Counted from the stretch's first letter, positions 39,046 through 49,226 are shown. The stretch: 64,000 nucleotides of DNA from CAWAHD01 sp963781785 (GCA_963781785.1 CAWAHD010000005.1:1860001-1924000), one strand, 5' to 3'. Numbers and translations are program-made. The notes: a model not told the origin generated them from the sequence alone.

Positions 39046-40934
39046 TCAGTTGTCGATCGGGAAACCGACGCCTGGGACAACGGCGTCTGTCACTTCGCCT
39101 CCAGGATCAGAATCCGCTCGGCCGCCGTGCGGCCGGCGCGAATCGGGGGCTTGCTCGACGGCCTGCCGATACCGATCCAGGGCCTCGCTCGTCTTGCCGA
39201 ACCGTTCCAGCACCTGGCCAGCGTGAACCAAAGCCGTCGCCCGATCGATCGCGTCCCCGATCTTCTGGCGTCGAGTTGCGTGGGGTGGCGGCTCGGCCCC
39301 CGATGATTCCGGAAGAACTCCGCTCGAAATCGGAGTACCCAGCGAGTTCAGGAAGGCGAGCACGTTCGCTCGGCCGCTTGAGCCGATCGCTCGAAATCCC
39401 GACGCCGACTGCGCTGCCTGACCCCCGTGCTGCGCGATCGCCTCCTGTAGTGTCGCGGCTCGCCCATCGTGCAGGTACGGGCCCGAGTCGCGGATTCCCC
39501 ACAAGGGCGGCGTGCGCCATTCGGAAACCGTTGGCGAATCGGGCGAGTCGGGATCCTCGCTGTCGTTGTAGTACCCGCCAACATCGCTCAGACTGCCTCC
39601 CATGTCGTGGAGCAGCAGGTCGCTGTAGATATCCCGTGCCTGGCCCAGATCCGGCGTATGGCAGGCCGCGCAGCCGATGGACCGGAAGGTTCGGCTCCCT
39701 TCGTCGACCGACGACGCCTTCCGTGGTGACGACGGCCGGACGGGTACTGGCGCGGGCAGCTCTGCGACGTAAACAGTCAGGGCATCGCACTCGTCCTGGG
39801 TCAGGTCGAGAGCCCTGCCGTTGGGTTTGAACGGGGTAGAGGGCGCGATCGGATGGATGCCGCGCGTCATTTCGGCCAGGGCGATGTTGGCCTGTTTCGT
39901 CATATTCTCGCGCGCCCGACGCGGGCCTCGGCCATCGCGTGCGGGTCGAGTGGAGAGTCAGCCTGATGGTGTCCGGGAACTTCCAGCCCGAGCTCGCTGG
40001 CGCAGGCCGACATGACGAAGTCCTTCAGGCTCGCCACCTGGGCTTTCCAGCCGAACCGGCCGGCTTGACCGGTCTTCATCCGATGGACGCGACCGCGAAC
40101 CGCCGGCCTCTGCGCAAGCGCGACTTCGTAAAGTGCCTCGTCGGGAATCGCGTCGATCAGACCAGCCCCGAACAAGGGTGGTGGATTACGCTTTGTGATC
40201 GAAAACTGCACACGCTGGACCACTCGGCCAGCTCGCTTGCCTCTCATGAACATGCTCGCCATGGAAGGCATCTGCACAACGCGGCGGCCCAGAGGCGGTC
40301 GTTCCACACCGTCGAGTAGACCCGGCTCGACCCGGATCGGATTCATTTCAGCGACGTAGGTTTCCATGCTGTCAGGGATGAGCAGTCCCGCGTCGTGCAC
40401 TTGCTCGAGGAAGCTTTTGCGCCAGTGGCTGTATTCGGGAGCAACGCCGTACCGATGGAGGACGACGCTGCGGGCGTTCTGAAAGCCGGGGTGAATCTTG
40501 ACCAGGTCGGTCGCCATGCAGCGGCCCATTATCTTTTTCTGGCGACCGTCTTGGGTACCGCAGAACGAGTAGCCGATTCCGGTGGCCAGCTCGACATTCT
40601 GACTGGCTGGCCCCCCGCCTCCCGGCCCGCCCAGAGAGTGGCATTCGACACACGACGTGGCGTTGTACACCGGCCCCAGCCCGTCGCCGCCGTGGCCGCG
40701 TGGATCATTCGGTAGCCATTTTCTCGAGAAAAGCTCGCGGCCCAGAGCGACGTCATCCGCCGCCGCGGAGCTTTGGGCGAAGATCAGGCCGGCCAGGGAT
40801 GCGGCAACCGTTCCGATCAGGCCCAGAAATAGCGACCGGCGGATCCGGACCCGCCGCTTGTCGGACGCTTCGATTTGACGCTGAGCCGTGGCGCCGGAGA
40901 CCGAGCGATGAAGGGTAATCCTTGAAGTCGTCAT
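39046..40934 (-). CDS. Di-haem c-type cytochrome of the DHOR/peroxidase-like family, two reading frames
   Basis: The start at 40934 gives a signal anchor (SLFLGLIGTVAASLAGLIFA). Two haem c motifs are present: CVECH in NATSCVECHSLGGPG and CAACH in FRSIGCAACHTPDLG. Other conserved parts are PLFGAGLIDAIPDEALYEVA and WRTPPLWGIRDSGPYLHDGR. The two haem regions are in different frames joined at an ATGA overlap (39900-39903), either one frameshifted gene or two coupled genes. The joined protein would be about 630 residues with a C-terminal TPR-like tail (GQVLERFGKTSEALDRYRQA). DHOR proteins are periplasmic redox enzymes. Confidence 0.8.
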
Positions 40935-41376
40935 GGACGCGTGTCCCACGTTTGCCGGGTCCATTCGATCCTCTCCCGTTATTTCGTTCGCGGTCCATGT
41001 TTTGTGCGGATGGCCCTCGACCTTTGGCCCGGTCGGTTCATTGGCGCGATTTTCAAATCGCCGCGATTCCGGCTATCATTCTCCGTTGAATTGCCGGCGG
41101 CTCCTTGACCAACCGCGCGTCACCGCTGCCCACCGCTCTTGAGAAGTAACGCGCAAACCCGTCCGGAGCAGACTTGTGTTTGGTACTATTTGCGGTACCA
41201 TAAGTCAGCGGATTGGTTGCCGCAGGCGGGCTGAGAGAATCCGCAATTCTCGTCGTCACTCGCATCCCGACGCATCGCAACGATCGATCGAGAATCAGCC
41301 GACGCGAGCGGCGTGCCATTTCGAACTTCGCGAGGCTGGCGAAATTATCGACCTGGATTGACCGGAGGCTCCAAGA
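40935..41376. promoter_or_regulatory. Leader region with a perfect inverted repeat
   Basis: Positions 41181-41200 read TGGTAC, 8 bases, GTACCA, a perfect 6-bp inverted repeat in a locally AT-rich stretch (41170-41210). It lies about 177 bp upstream of the HicB-like antitoxin gene and is a candidate operator. No gene is visible in the 442 bp. Confidence 0.45.
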
Positions 41377-41751
41377 GTGCCGAAACGAAGCATCGAAAGC
41401 CGCGCGGAAGAGCTGCTGACACGCGCGCGAATGCTGGCGCAAACGCCTGGCTTGACCTGGGTGGAAGCGAACAATGCCGTGTACGGCCCCGGGGGGCCGT
41501 TCGCCCGCTTGTTCCCGAGTGCCAGGGACCGAACGGCCTTCGCCAAGACGAAAGAAAGCCGTCAGGTCGACCGGTTGATCGATAGCCTGCCCGAACCTCC
41601 TGCTGGTCCGCAGAAGCGGGAGTACAGCGGCAAGTTCAATGTGCGCGTGCCCAAGTCGCTTCACGCCGCTCTGGCCAGCGAAGCGGAAGCCGAAGGCGTG
41701 AGCCTCAATCAGCTCGTCGTGGCCAAACTCGCGCTGCACCTCGTGCGCTGA
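41377..41751 (+). CDS. HicB-like antitoxin without adjacent toxin (124 aa)
   Basis: The C-terminus GKFNVRVPKSLHAALASEAE with GVSLNQLVVAKLALHLV is the HicB-type ribbon-helix-helix DNA-binding segment. The N-terminal 80 residues (SRAEELLTRARMLAQTPG; SARDRTAFAKTKESRQVDRL) are not the usual HicB pseudo-HicA fold. No HicA-like gene is adjacent. It could be an orphan antitoxin or a regulator that uses the inverted repeat at 41181-41200. Confidence 0.7.
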   Translation: MPKRSIESRAEELLTRARMLAQTPGLTWVEANNAVYGPGGPFARLFPSARDRTAFAKTKESRQVDRLIDSLPEPPAGPQKREYSGKFNVRVPKSLHAALASEAEAEGVSLNQLVVAKLALHLVR

Positions 41752-41844
41752 CTGCACCCAGCGCGGGTCAACTGCGTCTGAAACCCGCGCTGTTCGTCAA
41801 GTTCCCAAATACTGCCGCGGTCATGCTGCCAACGAAGTTCCATC

Positions 41845-42108
41845 GTGCTCCACAATCGCCACCTTCCCGACTGGGTCCACCGGATCGCAAACGGCGCCAT
41901 CGGCGGTGGCCTGTGCTCGCTGGCGGTGCTCGCATGGGTTCGCTGGCTCGGCGCGCTGCTCTGGGCGTTCTGGCTCTCGCTGCCGGTCGCGATCGCCTGC
42001 TGGGCCCGCGACCCGCGGCGGTTCTCGCTTGTCGAAGGCTGCGCGGGTGAGGTCGGATACGACGAGCTCGGCAAGGCCGGGTACGACGAACTCGACGAGT
42101 TCACCTGA
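41845..42108 (+). CDS. Small membrane protein (87 aa)
   Basis: A GTG start gives a hydrophobic central segment (GGLCSLAVLAWVRWLGALLW AFWLSLPVAIACW) and an acidic tail with a short duplication (GYDELGKAGYDELDEF). No family is recognised. The start lacks a strong ribosome site. Confidence 0.4.
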   Translation: MLHNRHLPDWVHRIANGAIGGGLCSLAVLAWVRWLGALLWAFWLSLPVAIACWARDPRRFSLVEGCAGEVGYDELGKAGYDELDEFT

Positions 42109-43106
42109 CCTCGCGCGGCAGTCGACACAGTACTTCCGCTCGGGTCTGTGTTGATCTCGCGGATGGTTGGTCCAGGCGGCCGGCTACTGGGCTTGCCTGA
42201 TCCGGGGATCGCTCCTACGATGTCGTTAGGAGTCGTGGAAACCTCTCGCCCAGGGACGGTCATGGCCACTGTCAGCCGCTCGCCGCACCGATGGTGGGTT
42301 CCCCTCGTGATCATCACGGGAACGACGCTGGCGACAGCCCGCGCATCGGCCCTGGAGATGACGGGAAACGGCCGCTTCGCGCTCGCCGCCCGTATCGCCC
42401 AACGCCTCGCCGTGGGTCCTTTGGCGAAGGCGCGGTTGCCGACACGAGTCGCGTGGATACACCTCCGGAACCGGGCGAGCCATCAACCTCGCAAGATTGC
42501 TCGGGCTCATGCGACGATCCCGTGACGCTTGCCCGCATTGCTAACGATTGGCGTGGGGTTCGGGTCTGCGAGGGCGTAGAAAACGACGTGGCCAGCCGGG
42601 TCGCGGCCGGCCGCTCAATGCACGCCGCCGCACCGGTCGGCCGTTCGCGACGTGCGGCGCCCCAGAAGTGCCGGCCGGCTTTTCGATGCCGAGTGCTGGG
42701 CCGATCTGACGGACGATGACGATGACGACGACACCAACGCGGCGGCGAGAATCTGGTTCAGGCACGTGGTTCCCTCGTGCCAGATCGCGATCCCCGCGAC
42801 GAGACGACCCCGATCCGACCTGCTTGATACCCCCTCAATTCCCCCTTCCTCCTTTGAGCGGCTCCGCTGTTAATCCGGTGAGCCATCAGAGCGCCACGTG
42901 ACCGCGTCGAGTTCGCGCGCCGTCGAGTTCGTGCGCCAGGGCTCCGGTCCAGGCAGCGCCGCGCGGGGTTGATCAACACGCAAGAGCCGCATCGTGCGCC
43001 TGAGCGCGGCGATGTGTCCGCTCACGCCGGGGTCGGTGATCCCGGTCGAACCGTTTGCGATTGACCATTCACGAATACGAACACTGAAACGAAGAGGGAA
43101 ACGATC
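42109..43106. other. 1 kb with at most one weak gene
   Basis: A reading frame from ATG 42262 begins with a signal-like sequence (RWWVPLVIITGTTLATARAS) and then loses coding character near 42420, possibly at a frame change. Otherwise I see no recognisable gene. The last 40 bases include the ribosome site of the next gene (GAAGAGGGAAACG). Confidence 0.3.
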
Positions 43107-43475
43107 ATGCGGTACATGACCCATCAGTTCGCTCATGTCGAGACGCTCGAGCGTGCCAGGAAGTGGTTGGTTCAAGCGGGGATCGATCCCAGCCGGATCG
43201 AGGCCCGTCCGCACGCGATCCTCAATCTGGCGGTCGCCGTCAAGGCCGGTGAATCGGCCGCCGTCCAGTGCGTGTTCGACGTGGCGGAATCTTCCGATCC
43301 CGACGGCAGTCCCAGCATCTGGCACCTGGCGAAAGAGCGGCACGTTGATCCGCCGGAGGGCGCGGCCGGGAGCACCGTCCTCACTGCGATGCATACGCAC
43401 TCGTTTGCGCTCGGCTGGCATCCCCAGGATTCCGATCCGAATAGGACCCCAACCGAAAGGGGTGCTCAGCTCTAA
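43107..43475 (+). CDS. Hypothetical protein (122 aa)
   Basis: ATG follows GAAGAGGG at good spacing. The sequence has a helix and strand pattern (HVETLERARKWLVQAGIDPS; HAILNLAVAVKAGESAAVQC) resembling a ferredoxin-like fold, then a polar C-terminus. I do not recognise the family. It is monocistronic. Confidence 0.65.
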   Translation: MRYMTHQFAHVETLERARKWLVQAGIDPSRIEARPHAILNLAVAVKAGESAAVQCVFDVAESSDPDGSPSIWHLAKERHVDPPEGAAGSTVLTAMHTHSFALGWHPQDSDPNRTPTERGAQL

Positions 43476-44025
43476 ACGAGCATCGCCAGCGAGTTGTGAC
43501 GACGTCGCGGCTGCACGGCGGCGCACGATGATGGTGTGCGCCGTGCTATCCCTCACTGGCAAGCAACTCAACAACCGCCTCACCCTTGTAACCGGACATC
43601 AGCGTCGTGAGCCAAGTCGCAAACCATCGTCGCATGTTGAGACCTTCCTGAAGTTGAACGGACCGGCCCGTCGAGAGTCTGAATAGGCTCGTTACAAGGC
43701 TGTGAGCGTCATTCGTGTCGGTGATTCTGTCTGCGAAAAATGCACGATTCACGGCTCGAATGGAGAACTGGCACTGATTATCCCGATTCATCGCTCGAAA
43801 ATGAACGGACAGGAATCGTCAGAGAAATGAGATGACACCAATTACCGCAGAATAACGTACGCGGGCTACCGTGGGAGCCCACCCGATTTACTGAGGAGCA
43901 TGATCCGCACGGCTGCAAGTCGTCAGCCGGCATCGCGTGGATCTCAGTGTCGCCTTTCGCTCCGCGAAAGAACTTCGATTTGCGCAGCGAATCGCTACTT
44001 GATCCTCGCACTGGCTGGGTTCCCG
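43476..44025. other. Stretch without a recognised gene
   Basis: About 550 bp. Base composition is more AT-rich near 43690-43870 than the flanks. No product could be recognised in any frame. Confidence 0.35.
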
Positions 44026-44154
44026 GTCTTGCACAACCGCACCTCTTTTGAAGATCACGCGGAGCCCGAACGTCGCCGGCATTATGTCCGGCTCTGGCTG
44101 CGCAAGCGCCCCGAGGAGGTCACCGGTGCGTTGTCGTGTTTGCTAAGGACCTGA
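44026..44154 (+). pseudogene. C-terminal remnant of a TauD/TfdA-family dioxygenase
   Basis: The stretch VLHNRTSFEDHAEPERRRHY with VRLWLRK matches the conserved C-terminus of TauD/TfdA 2-oxoglutarate/Fe(II) dioxygenases, where the family has a similar VLHxRTxFxDxPEPxRRRHLxRLWL pattern including the 2-oxoglutarate-binding Arg. Nothing upstream matches the rest of the enzyme, so this is a fragment left after loss or replacement. Confidence 0.55.
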
Positions 44155-44445
44155 TCTCGTTGACTCACGTGTCGCGTCATGAGCCCTGGAATGAGGTGCT
44201 GATCGAGGGGGCGAGCATGGTCGCCCGTCGCGAAGCCGCGCGTTCAGCCATTCTTTTCGTCCCAATGCAGCAAAATCGCCCGCCAGGTCACTCTTCTCTA
44301 GTTCCTCCGCGGAATTGTTGAGAGTTTGGCGATTCGCCGGAGTGTCTCCATCTGGACCTTGGCATTGTCCGACCGACGAAACTCGTGACGCGCGCCCTGC
44401 GGTGCTGGAATCCGACGTCCGCTTCGACTTGGGGTGGTTCTGCGC

Positions 44446-44994
44446 ATGACCGACGAGGAGTACGTACGGCTCTGTCTGGGCGGGAGGCCGGAGATGTTCC
44501 GCCACCTGGTCGTACGTTATGAGTCCGCCCTCGTCAAACACCTGCTCGTACGGCTCCGCGATGAGAACGAGGCGGCCGAAGCCGCGCAGGAGGCCATGGT
44601 GCGCTCCTATTTCGCCCTGCCAAGACTCAGGAAGTCCGGATCGTTCTTTCCGTGGTTGCTGGGTATCGCCGACCGGGTCGCCCGGGAGTTCAGCCGGGCA
44701 CGACGGCGCCACCACGCTCACCTCGACATCGAAGCAGTCGCCGGCTTCACCCAGCCCGATCTCTCCGAGAACAACAGTCAGGCCGGCGCGGAACTGAGCC
44801 AGGCCGTGGCCGAGCTACCCGAAGCGTACAGGCAGGTCATCCTGATGCGGTTCTACGGAGGTCAATCCTGTGCCGAGATCGGTCGCAACCTGGGTGTTTC
44901 GCTCGGGACGGTCACCAGCCGTCTCTCCCGGGCCTATGCCCTGCTGCGGGAGGCGTTACGCACACACGCGCAAAATGCGGAGATCGAGCCATGA
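44446..44994 (+). CDS. ECF sigma factor of an anti-sigma operon (182 aa)
   Basis: ATG 44446 starts MTDEEYVRLCLGG. Region 2 is RHLVVRYESALVKHLLVRLR with AAEAAQEAMVRSYFALPRLR; region 4 is LPEAYRQVILMRFYGGQSCA and EIGRNLGVSLGTVTSRLSRA. The stop overlaps the next ATG by 4 bp (ATGA), so it is coupled to its anti-sigma factor. Classic ECF architecture; likely held inactive until the anti-sigma releases it. Confidence 0.92.
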   Translation: MTDEEYVRLCLGGRPEMFRHLVVRYESALVKHLLVRLRDENEAAEAAQEAMVRSYFALPRLRKSGSFFPWLLGIADRVAREFSRARRRHHAHLDIEAVAGFTQPDLSENNSQAGAELSQAVAELPEAYRQVILMRFYGGQSCAEIGRNLGVSLGTVTSRLSRAYALLREALRTHAQNAEIEP

Positions 44995-46487
44995 CCTGTT
45001 CGCAGTGCGAAGACCTGTTCGCCGCCCACGTCGATGGGCTCCTGGACGACGACGCCGAGCGTCAACTCCGGGAGCACCTGACCGAATGCGAGGCCTGTCG
45101 GATGTCTCTGGACGAGACTCGGCGGCTCGTCCATCGGCTGGACGACGACGGACGAAGCGTCGTCGTCCGCTCGATCACACCCGTCGTCATGGATCGGATC
45201 GTTCACATCCAAGCGATTCGCTTGAGGAGGTATAGCACGATGAAACACCTGGCGAAGATTTCCGTCGCCGCCGCCGTCCTGATTGGCCTGGGGTTCGCTC
45301 TCTTGCACCCGAATTCCACGCCCTTCGGCGGGCGCGTCCAAGCCGCCGAGCTCGCGGCGGCCCGCAAGCAGATGGAGGACGCGCACACCGCGACCTGGAA
45401 GATCTCGTACTACCAGCGATTCATCGGTACCGGAGGTGCGGAAAGCCGATGGTTCCGGATCAAGAACATGGATCAGCGGTACGCCTACAAGTCGCCGGGG
45501 CTGTACCGTTGCGAAAACCTGGACGAAGACGGCAAGGTCAGTTACGTCTCCATCGAGGACCACGCCAGCCGGTCCAAGCTCGACATCAATCACAGGACCA
45601 AAACGGCGACCCTGACCCGCCTCACTGAGTCGTTGTACCACCCGCGCGGCCCGTTCGGGCCATACCTGGAACTGATAGAGCGCGAGGACCTCCGGCCGCT
45701 CGGCAAGGAGGACGTCGCGGGCCGGCCGGCAAACGGCTTCCGATTCGAGCTCCGTAACGGCCTGCTCGGCGAGTATCGCAGCACCGATTTCTGGCTCGAT
45801 GCCGCGACCAAGCGACTGGTCCAGTGCCAGCAGCCCGGGGGCGACCTTGTGAGCGCAGCCGAACTCGTGCGCGACCGGGCCTGGTCCCTTTCTTCGGGTG
45901 AGACCTTGGAGTACGAGGGGAAAACCTTCAAGTTCGCGCACGAGGGCGCGATCGCCCAGGGCCACAGGGTCAGCGAGATCGCGTTCGATGTCGAGGTGGA
46001 CGACTCGGCCTTCTCGCTCGAGCCGCCCGCGGGCTACACCGTCAAGGCGGTGAATCCGCCGCCGATCGCCGAAAAGGATGTCCTTGAATTCATGGGTATT
46101 GTCGCCGAGTACTACGGCAAGACCTTTCCCGAACGGATGCCGCACTTCGCCCAGAATTCGAAAGAGGACTTTGAGCGGCTGACGCGCGCCCAAGAGGCCG
46201 TCCGCCAGAAGAGTGGTGCCTCGCCCGCCGAGGTGAAGCTGGTGGAAGCGATGGGCCGCTGGTACGGAACCGGGATCCCCGGCCCGGGCCCGATGCGCGT
46301 CTTCATCACCCAGCAGGTCGCCAAGGGGAGCTGGAAGTACCTCGGAAAGGGCGTGAAGCTCGGCGACAAGGACCGGATGGTCTGCTGGTATCGACCGAAA
46401 GACTCGCGGACCTACCGCGTCGTCTACGGCGATCTGAGCGTCAAGGAGATCGAGCCCGAAGACCTGCCGTTGCCCGTCGGTCGGTAG
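44991..46487 (+). CDS. Zinc-finger anti-sigma factor with a large periplasmic domain (498 aa)
   Basis: The N-terminal zinc-binding anti-sigma domain is MTCSQCEDLFAAHVDGLLDD with LREHLTECEACR (His, Cys and Cys ligands). A membrane segment follows (ISVAAAVLIGLGFALLHP), then about 380 residues of beta-rich extracytoplasmic domain (WKISYYQRFIGTGGAESRWF; ENLDEDGKVSYVSIEDHASR), resembling outer-membrane lipoprotein carrier-like sensors seen in planctomycete anti-sigma proteins. It probably senses an envelope state and controls the upstream sigma factor. Confidence 0.85.
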   Translation: MTCSQCEDLFAAHVDGLLDDDAERQLREHLTECEACRMSLDETRRLVHRLDDDGRSVVVRSITPVVMDRIVHIQAIRLRRYSTMKHLAKISVAAAVLIGLGFALLHPNSTPFGGRVQAAELAAARKQMEDAHTATWKISYYQRFIGTGGAESRWFRIKNMDQRYAYKSPGLYRCENLDEDGKVSYVSIEDHASRSKLDINHRTKTATLTRLTESLYHPRGPFGPYLELIEREDLRPLGKEDVAGRPANGFRFELRNGLLGEYRSTDFWLDAATKRLVQCQQPGGDLVSAAELVRDRAWSLSSGETLEYEGKTFKFAHEGAIAQGHRVSEIAFDVEVDDSAFSLEPPAGYTVKAVNPPPIAEKDVLEFMGIVAEYYGKTFPERMPHFAQNSKEDFERLTRAQEAVRQKSGASPAEVKLVEAMGRWYGTGIPGPGPMRVFITQQVAKGSWKYLGKGVKLGDKDRMVCWYRPKDSRTYRVVYGDLSVKEIEPEDLPLPVGR

Positions 46488-46523
46488 TGTGACGCCCCTT
46501 TTTCATGTGACAGGAGTTGAATC

Positions 46524-47633
46524 ATGACCAGACTGATGTTGACCGTGACGGCCCTGCTGGCCGTCGGAACGGCGGTGCCAGACATCTCTGTTCCTGGCAA
46601 AGATGGTGATCCCGAGCCGATCATCCTGAATGCCGATCAGCCGATCTTCCGTCTGGCCTGGGCGCCGGACGGCAAGACGATTGCCACTGTCGGCGTGGGG
46701 TTCGAGACGAAACAGAAAGAAATGAAGAGCACGCTCAAGTTCTGGGACGCGGAGAAACGCGAACTTCGTCGATCCGTCGATCTTGAAAGCATGACTTCGG
46801 TTGAATCGATCGCGTTCTCACCACACGGCAACATGCTCGCAATCGCCACCATCCGGCGCGCAGGCGACGTTGCCTACGCGGTGAGATTGATCGACCCGGC
46901 CACGGGAACGACCAGGAAGACAATCCCGCTCCCAGGGACCGTGCGAAGTGTCGTGTATTCCCCCGACGGCAAGATGCTCGCGATCGGCGGACAGGATATC
47001 CCGAAGACCGCCATCGGGCCATTTTTCCGTACGGTCGAGCTATGGGACGTCGAGAAGGCGGCGACCATCCGAGAATTCAGGCAGGAGCTCCGGATCGACG
47101 ACATCAGCAGATCCGGCCAGCTCGACGGCCTCCGGGACCTCAAGTTCTCACCCGACGGCAAGCTCCTGGCAGCCGCGGATGTCGATTTCCGAGTGCGATT
47201 GATCGACGTCCGGACCGGGGGCGTGCAAGCGATGCTAAAGGGCCACACCGAGGTCGTCCTGGCGCTTGCCTTTTCGCCGGATGGCAAGGTGCTCGCGAGC
47301 GCCGGGTTTGATCGGACGGTCAGGATCTGGGACGTGCAAGCCGGAAGCGCGATCCGGACGCTTGAGGGGAACAAAGGCCAGGTTTGGAGCGTCGCCTTCT
47401 CCCCGGACGGCAAACTGCTGGCGACTGGCGGCATGGTCGTGGCAGACGGCACGAGGAAGAGTGAGGTGATCGTCTGGGATGCCCGATCCTGGCAGCCGCG
47501 GCGGGCCTTGCCGGGCGACCAGGGCAGCTTCGAGACGCCGGCCTTCTCACCGGACAGCAACGTCCTGGCCGTCGGTGTCGGAACAGAAACGGGTAAGGGC
47601 GCGATTCAGCTATGGCAGTTGAAGGATCTTTGA
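46524..47633 (+). CDS. Secreted WD40-repeat protein (369 aa)
   Basis: ATG follows ACAGGAG. A short signal (LMLTVTALLAVGTAVP) precedes a beta-propeller with about seven WD40 blades, for example LAFSPDGKVLASAGFDRTVR with IWDVQ, and VAFSPDGKLLATGG. No enzyme motif is present. It lies between the anti-sigma and sialidase-like genes, 36 and 16 bp apart, and may be part of the same operon. Confidence 0.88.
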   Translation: MTRLMLTVTALLAVGTAVPDISVPGKDGDPEPIILNADQPIFRLAWAPDGKTIATVGVGFETKQKEMKSTLKFWDAEKRELRRSVDLESMTSVESIAFSPHGNMLAIATIRRAGDVAYAVRLIDPATGTTRKTIPLPGTVRSVVYSPDGKMLAIGGQDIPKTAIGPFFRTVELWDVEKAATIREFRQELRIDDISRSGQLDGLRDLKFSPDGKLLAAADVDFRVRLIDVRTGGVQAMLKGHTEVVLALAFSPDGKVLASAGFDRTVRIWDVQAGSAIRTLEGNKGQVWSVAFSPDGKLLATGGMVVADGTRKSEVIVWDARSWQPRRALPGDQGSFETPAFSPDSNVLAVGVGTETGKGAIQLWQLKDL

Positions 47634-47649
47634 GAGCGCAGAGGACACG

Positions 47650-48984
47650 ATGAAGACATGGTCGATCCATGTGCACGTACCGCTGGCTTTGATCACTGCG
47701 CTGGCGATCGCATGCCAAGCAAAGCTGGCGCTCGCTCAGATCGCCCGGCAGAACGCCCGGGTTTCGGTTGGACCGATCGTGCAGGTGAGCAAGGCTTTCG
47801 ACAAGCGGCCGCACGCCGAAGTGATCCTCGCCGCGGACCCCGGTGATCGCCGGCGCTTGCTCGCCGGCTCGATGGTCATGAACCCGGGCATGGGCGCATC
47901 GGTGGTTGCCTACGCATCCTCCGACGGCGGAAAGACGTGGGAGCTGACTCTCGAAAAAAAGGCAGAAAAAGGCGCAAGGTGGTACGGCGACCCCACCGTC
48001 GCCTTCGGTCCCGACGGCACCGCCTACTTTGCGGCGATGTTCTCGGGAGGATCGGGCGTGGAGATCACGTCCTCTCGCGACGGAGGCCGAACCTGGGGCG
48101 CACCCTTCACGGCCAAGCAGTTCATGGACCGTCCATTCCTCGCCGTCGACGGCACGAATGGAAGGTTTCGAGGCCGACTCTATTGCATCGAAACCTTGGG
48201 TGGGGAACCTGCCGTTCACCGGTCACGCGACGGGGCCAAGACATTCGACCCGCCCACGCGCCTTGCTGCCGAGGGCTCGCGTCAAGGCATCGTCTCCGGC
48301 CAGGGCGTCGTGCTCTCCGACGGCGCGCTCGTCGTGCCGTATACCGTGCTGACCAAGGCGAGCGACCAGCAGAGGTCGCTCCGGGTCCAGAGGTCGAACC
48401 CCGGCGGGGAGTCGTTCCTCGGGGAGCAGACCTTGTGCGACTACCAAGCCGACGCCTCCCAACCCAGAATGTCGGCAATGATCCCGTTCACGGCGGTCAA
48501 CCCAGCGAGCGGTGACTTCAGGGACCGCATTTACCTGGTCTGGTCCGAGCGAACCGAGGCCGGGCTGCGTGTCATGGTGATCGTTTCCAAGGACAATGGA
48601 GTCAAGTGGTCTGAGCCTGTCGTCCTCAGCGACGAGGCGGGCGCTCAAGGGGAAGACAAATCAACCAGACGTTACGCCTTCCTGCCGTCGGTTGCGGCGA
48701 ACGGGGCAGGCGTCGTCGCCGTGTCCTGGTATGACGCCACCCTCCGCGCGGGGATGCTCAGCAGCACCGTCCGCCTTCGCGCCTCGATCGACGGCGGGAA
48801 CACCTGGCTCAAGAGCGTCCGCGTTTCCGAGTTTGTCAGCCGGAGCGACCCTGAGAAAGATGAAAGCTGGGTCGGCGACACGGCGGGCCTGGCGGCCGAC
48901 GCCTCGGGGGCATTCCACCCAATGTGGGTCGACAACCGGACCGGCGTGAGACAGATCTTCACGGCTGCCGTGGTTGTCAGATAG
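47650..48984 (+). CDS. Sialidase-like BNR/Asp-box propeller protein, secreted (444 aa)
   Basis: A signal (VPLALITALAIACQAKLALA) precedes a six-bladed propeller with Asp-box motifs SSDGGKTW, SRDGGRTW and SIDGGNTW. Catalytic residues of true sialidases (Arg triad, Tyr, Asp) are not confidently placed. It may be a glycosidase or only a binding propeller. It ends the operon begun at 44446, so sigma-controlled expression is plausible. Confidence 0.8.
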   Translation: MKTWSIHVHVPLALITALAIACQAKLALAQIARQNARVSVGPIVQVSKAFDKRPHAEVILAADPGDRRRLLAGSMVMNPGMGASVVAYASSDGGKTWELTLEKKAEKGARWYGDPTVAFGPDGTAYFAAMFSGGSGVEITSSRDGGRTWGAPFTAKQFMDRPFLAVDGTNGRFRGRLYCIETLGGEPAVHRSRDGAKTFDPPTRLAAEGSRQGIVSGQGVVLSDGALVVPYTVLTKASDQQRSLRVQRSNPGGESFLGEQTLCDYQADASQPRMSAMIPFTAVNPASGDFRDRIYLVWSERTEAGLRVMVIVSKDNGVKWSEPVVLSDEAGAQGEDKSTRRYAFLPSVAANGAGVVAVSWYDATLRAGMLSSTVRLRASIDGGNTWLKSVRVSEFVSRSDPEKDESWVGDTAGLAADASGAFHPMWVDNRTGVRQIFTAAVVVR

Positions 48985-49226
48985 ATAAAATCCAGACTCT
49001 CCTCCGGCTTCAGCCTGGCACAACCACGAAGTTGGTGGCGCTCGACTTTCGCTCTCGCCACGATCGGGAGGCGATCACGCGCGACGGCCCGGCGCGCGGA
49101 GCATTGCACGCGCGACCGGTCTGCGCGATGATTTCGATAGTTGGAATGCCTGGGCGAAATCGATCCGCGAATCGGACAAATGACGGGCCCATCCTGCCCG
49201 GGCGACCCGGCTGTGGGAGTGTCAAA

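Noticed and set aside
44934..46193. 419-residue minus frame opposite the anti-sigma gene
   Set aside because: No motif; the + strand has the zinc-finger and membrane segment of a real anti-sigma factor.
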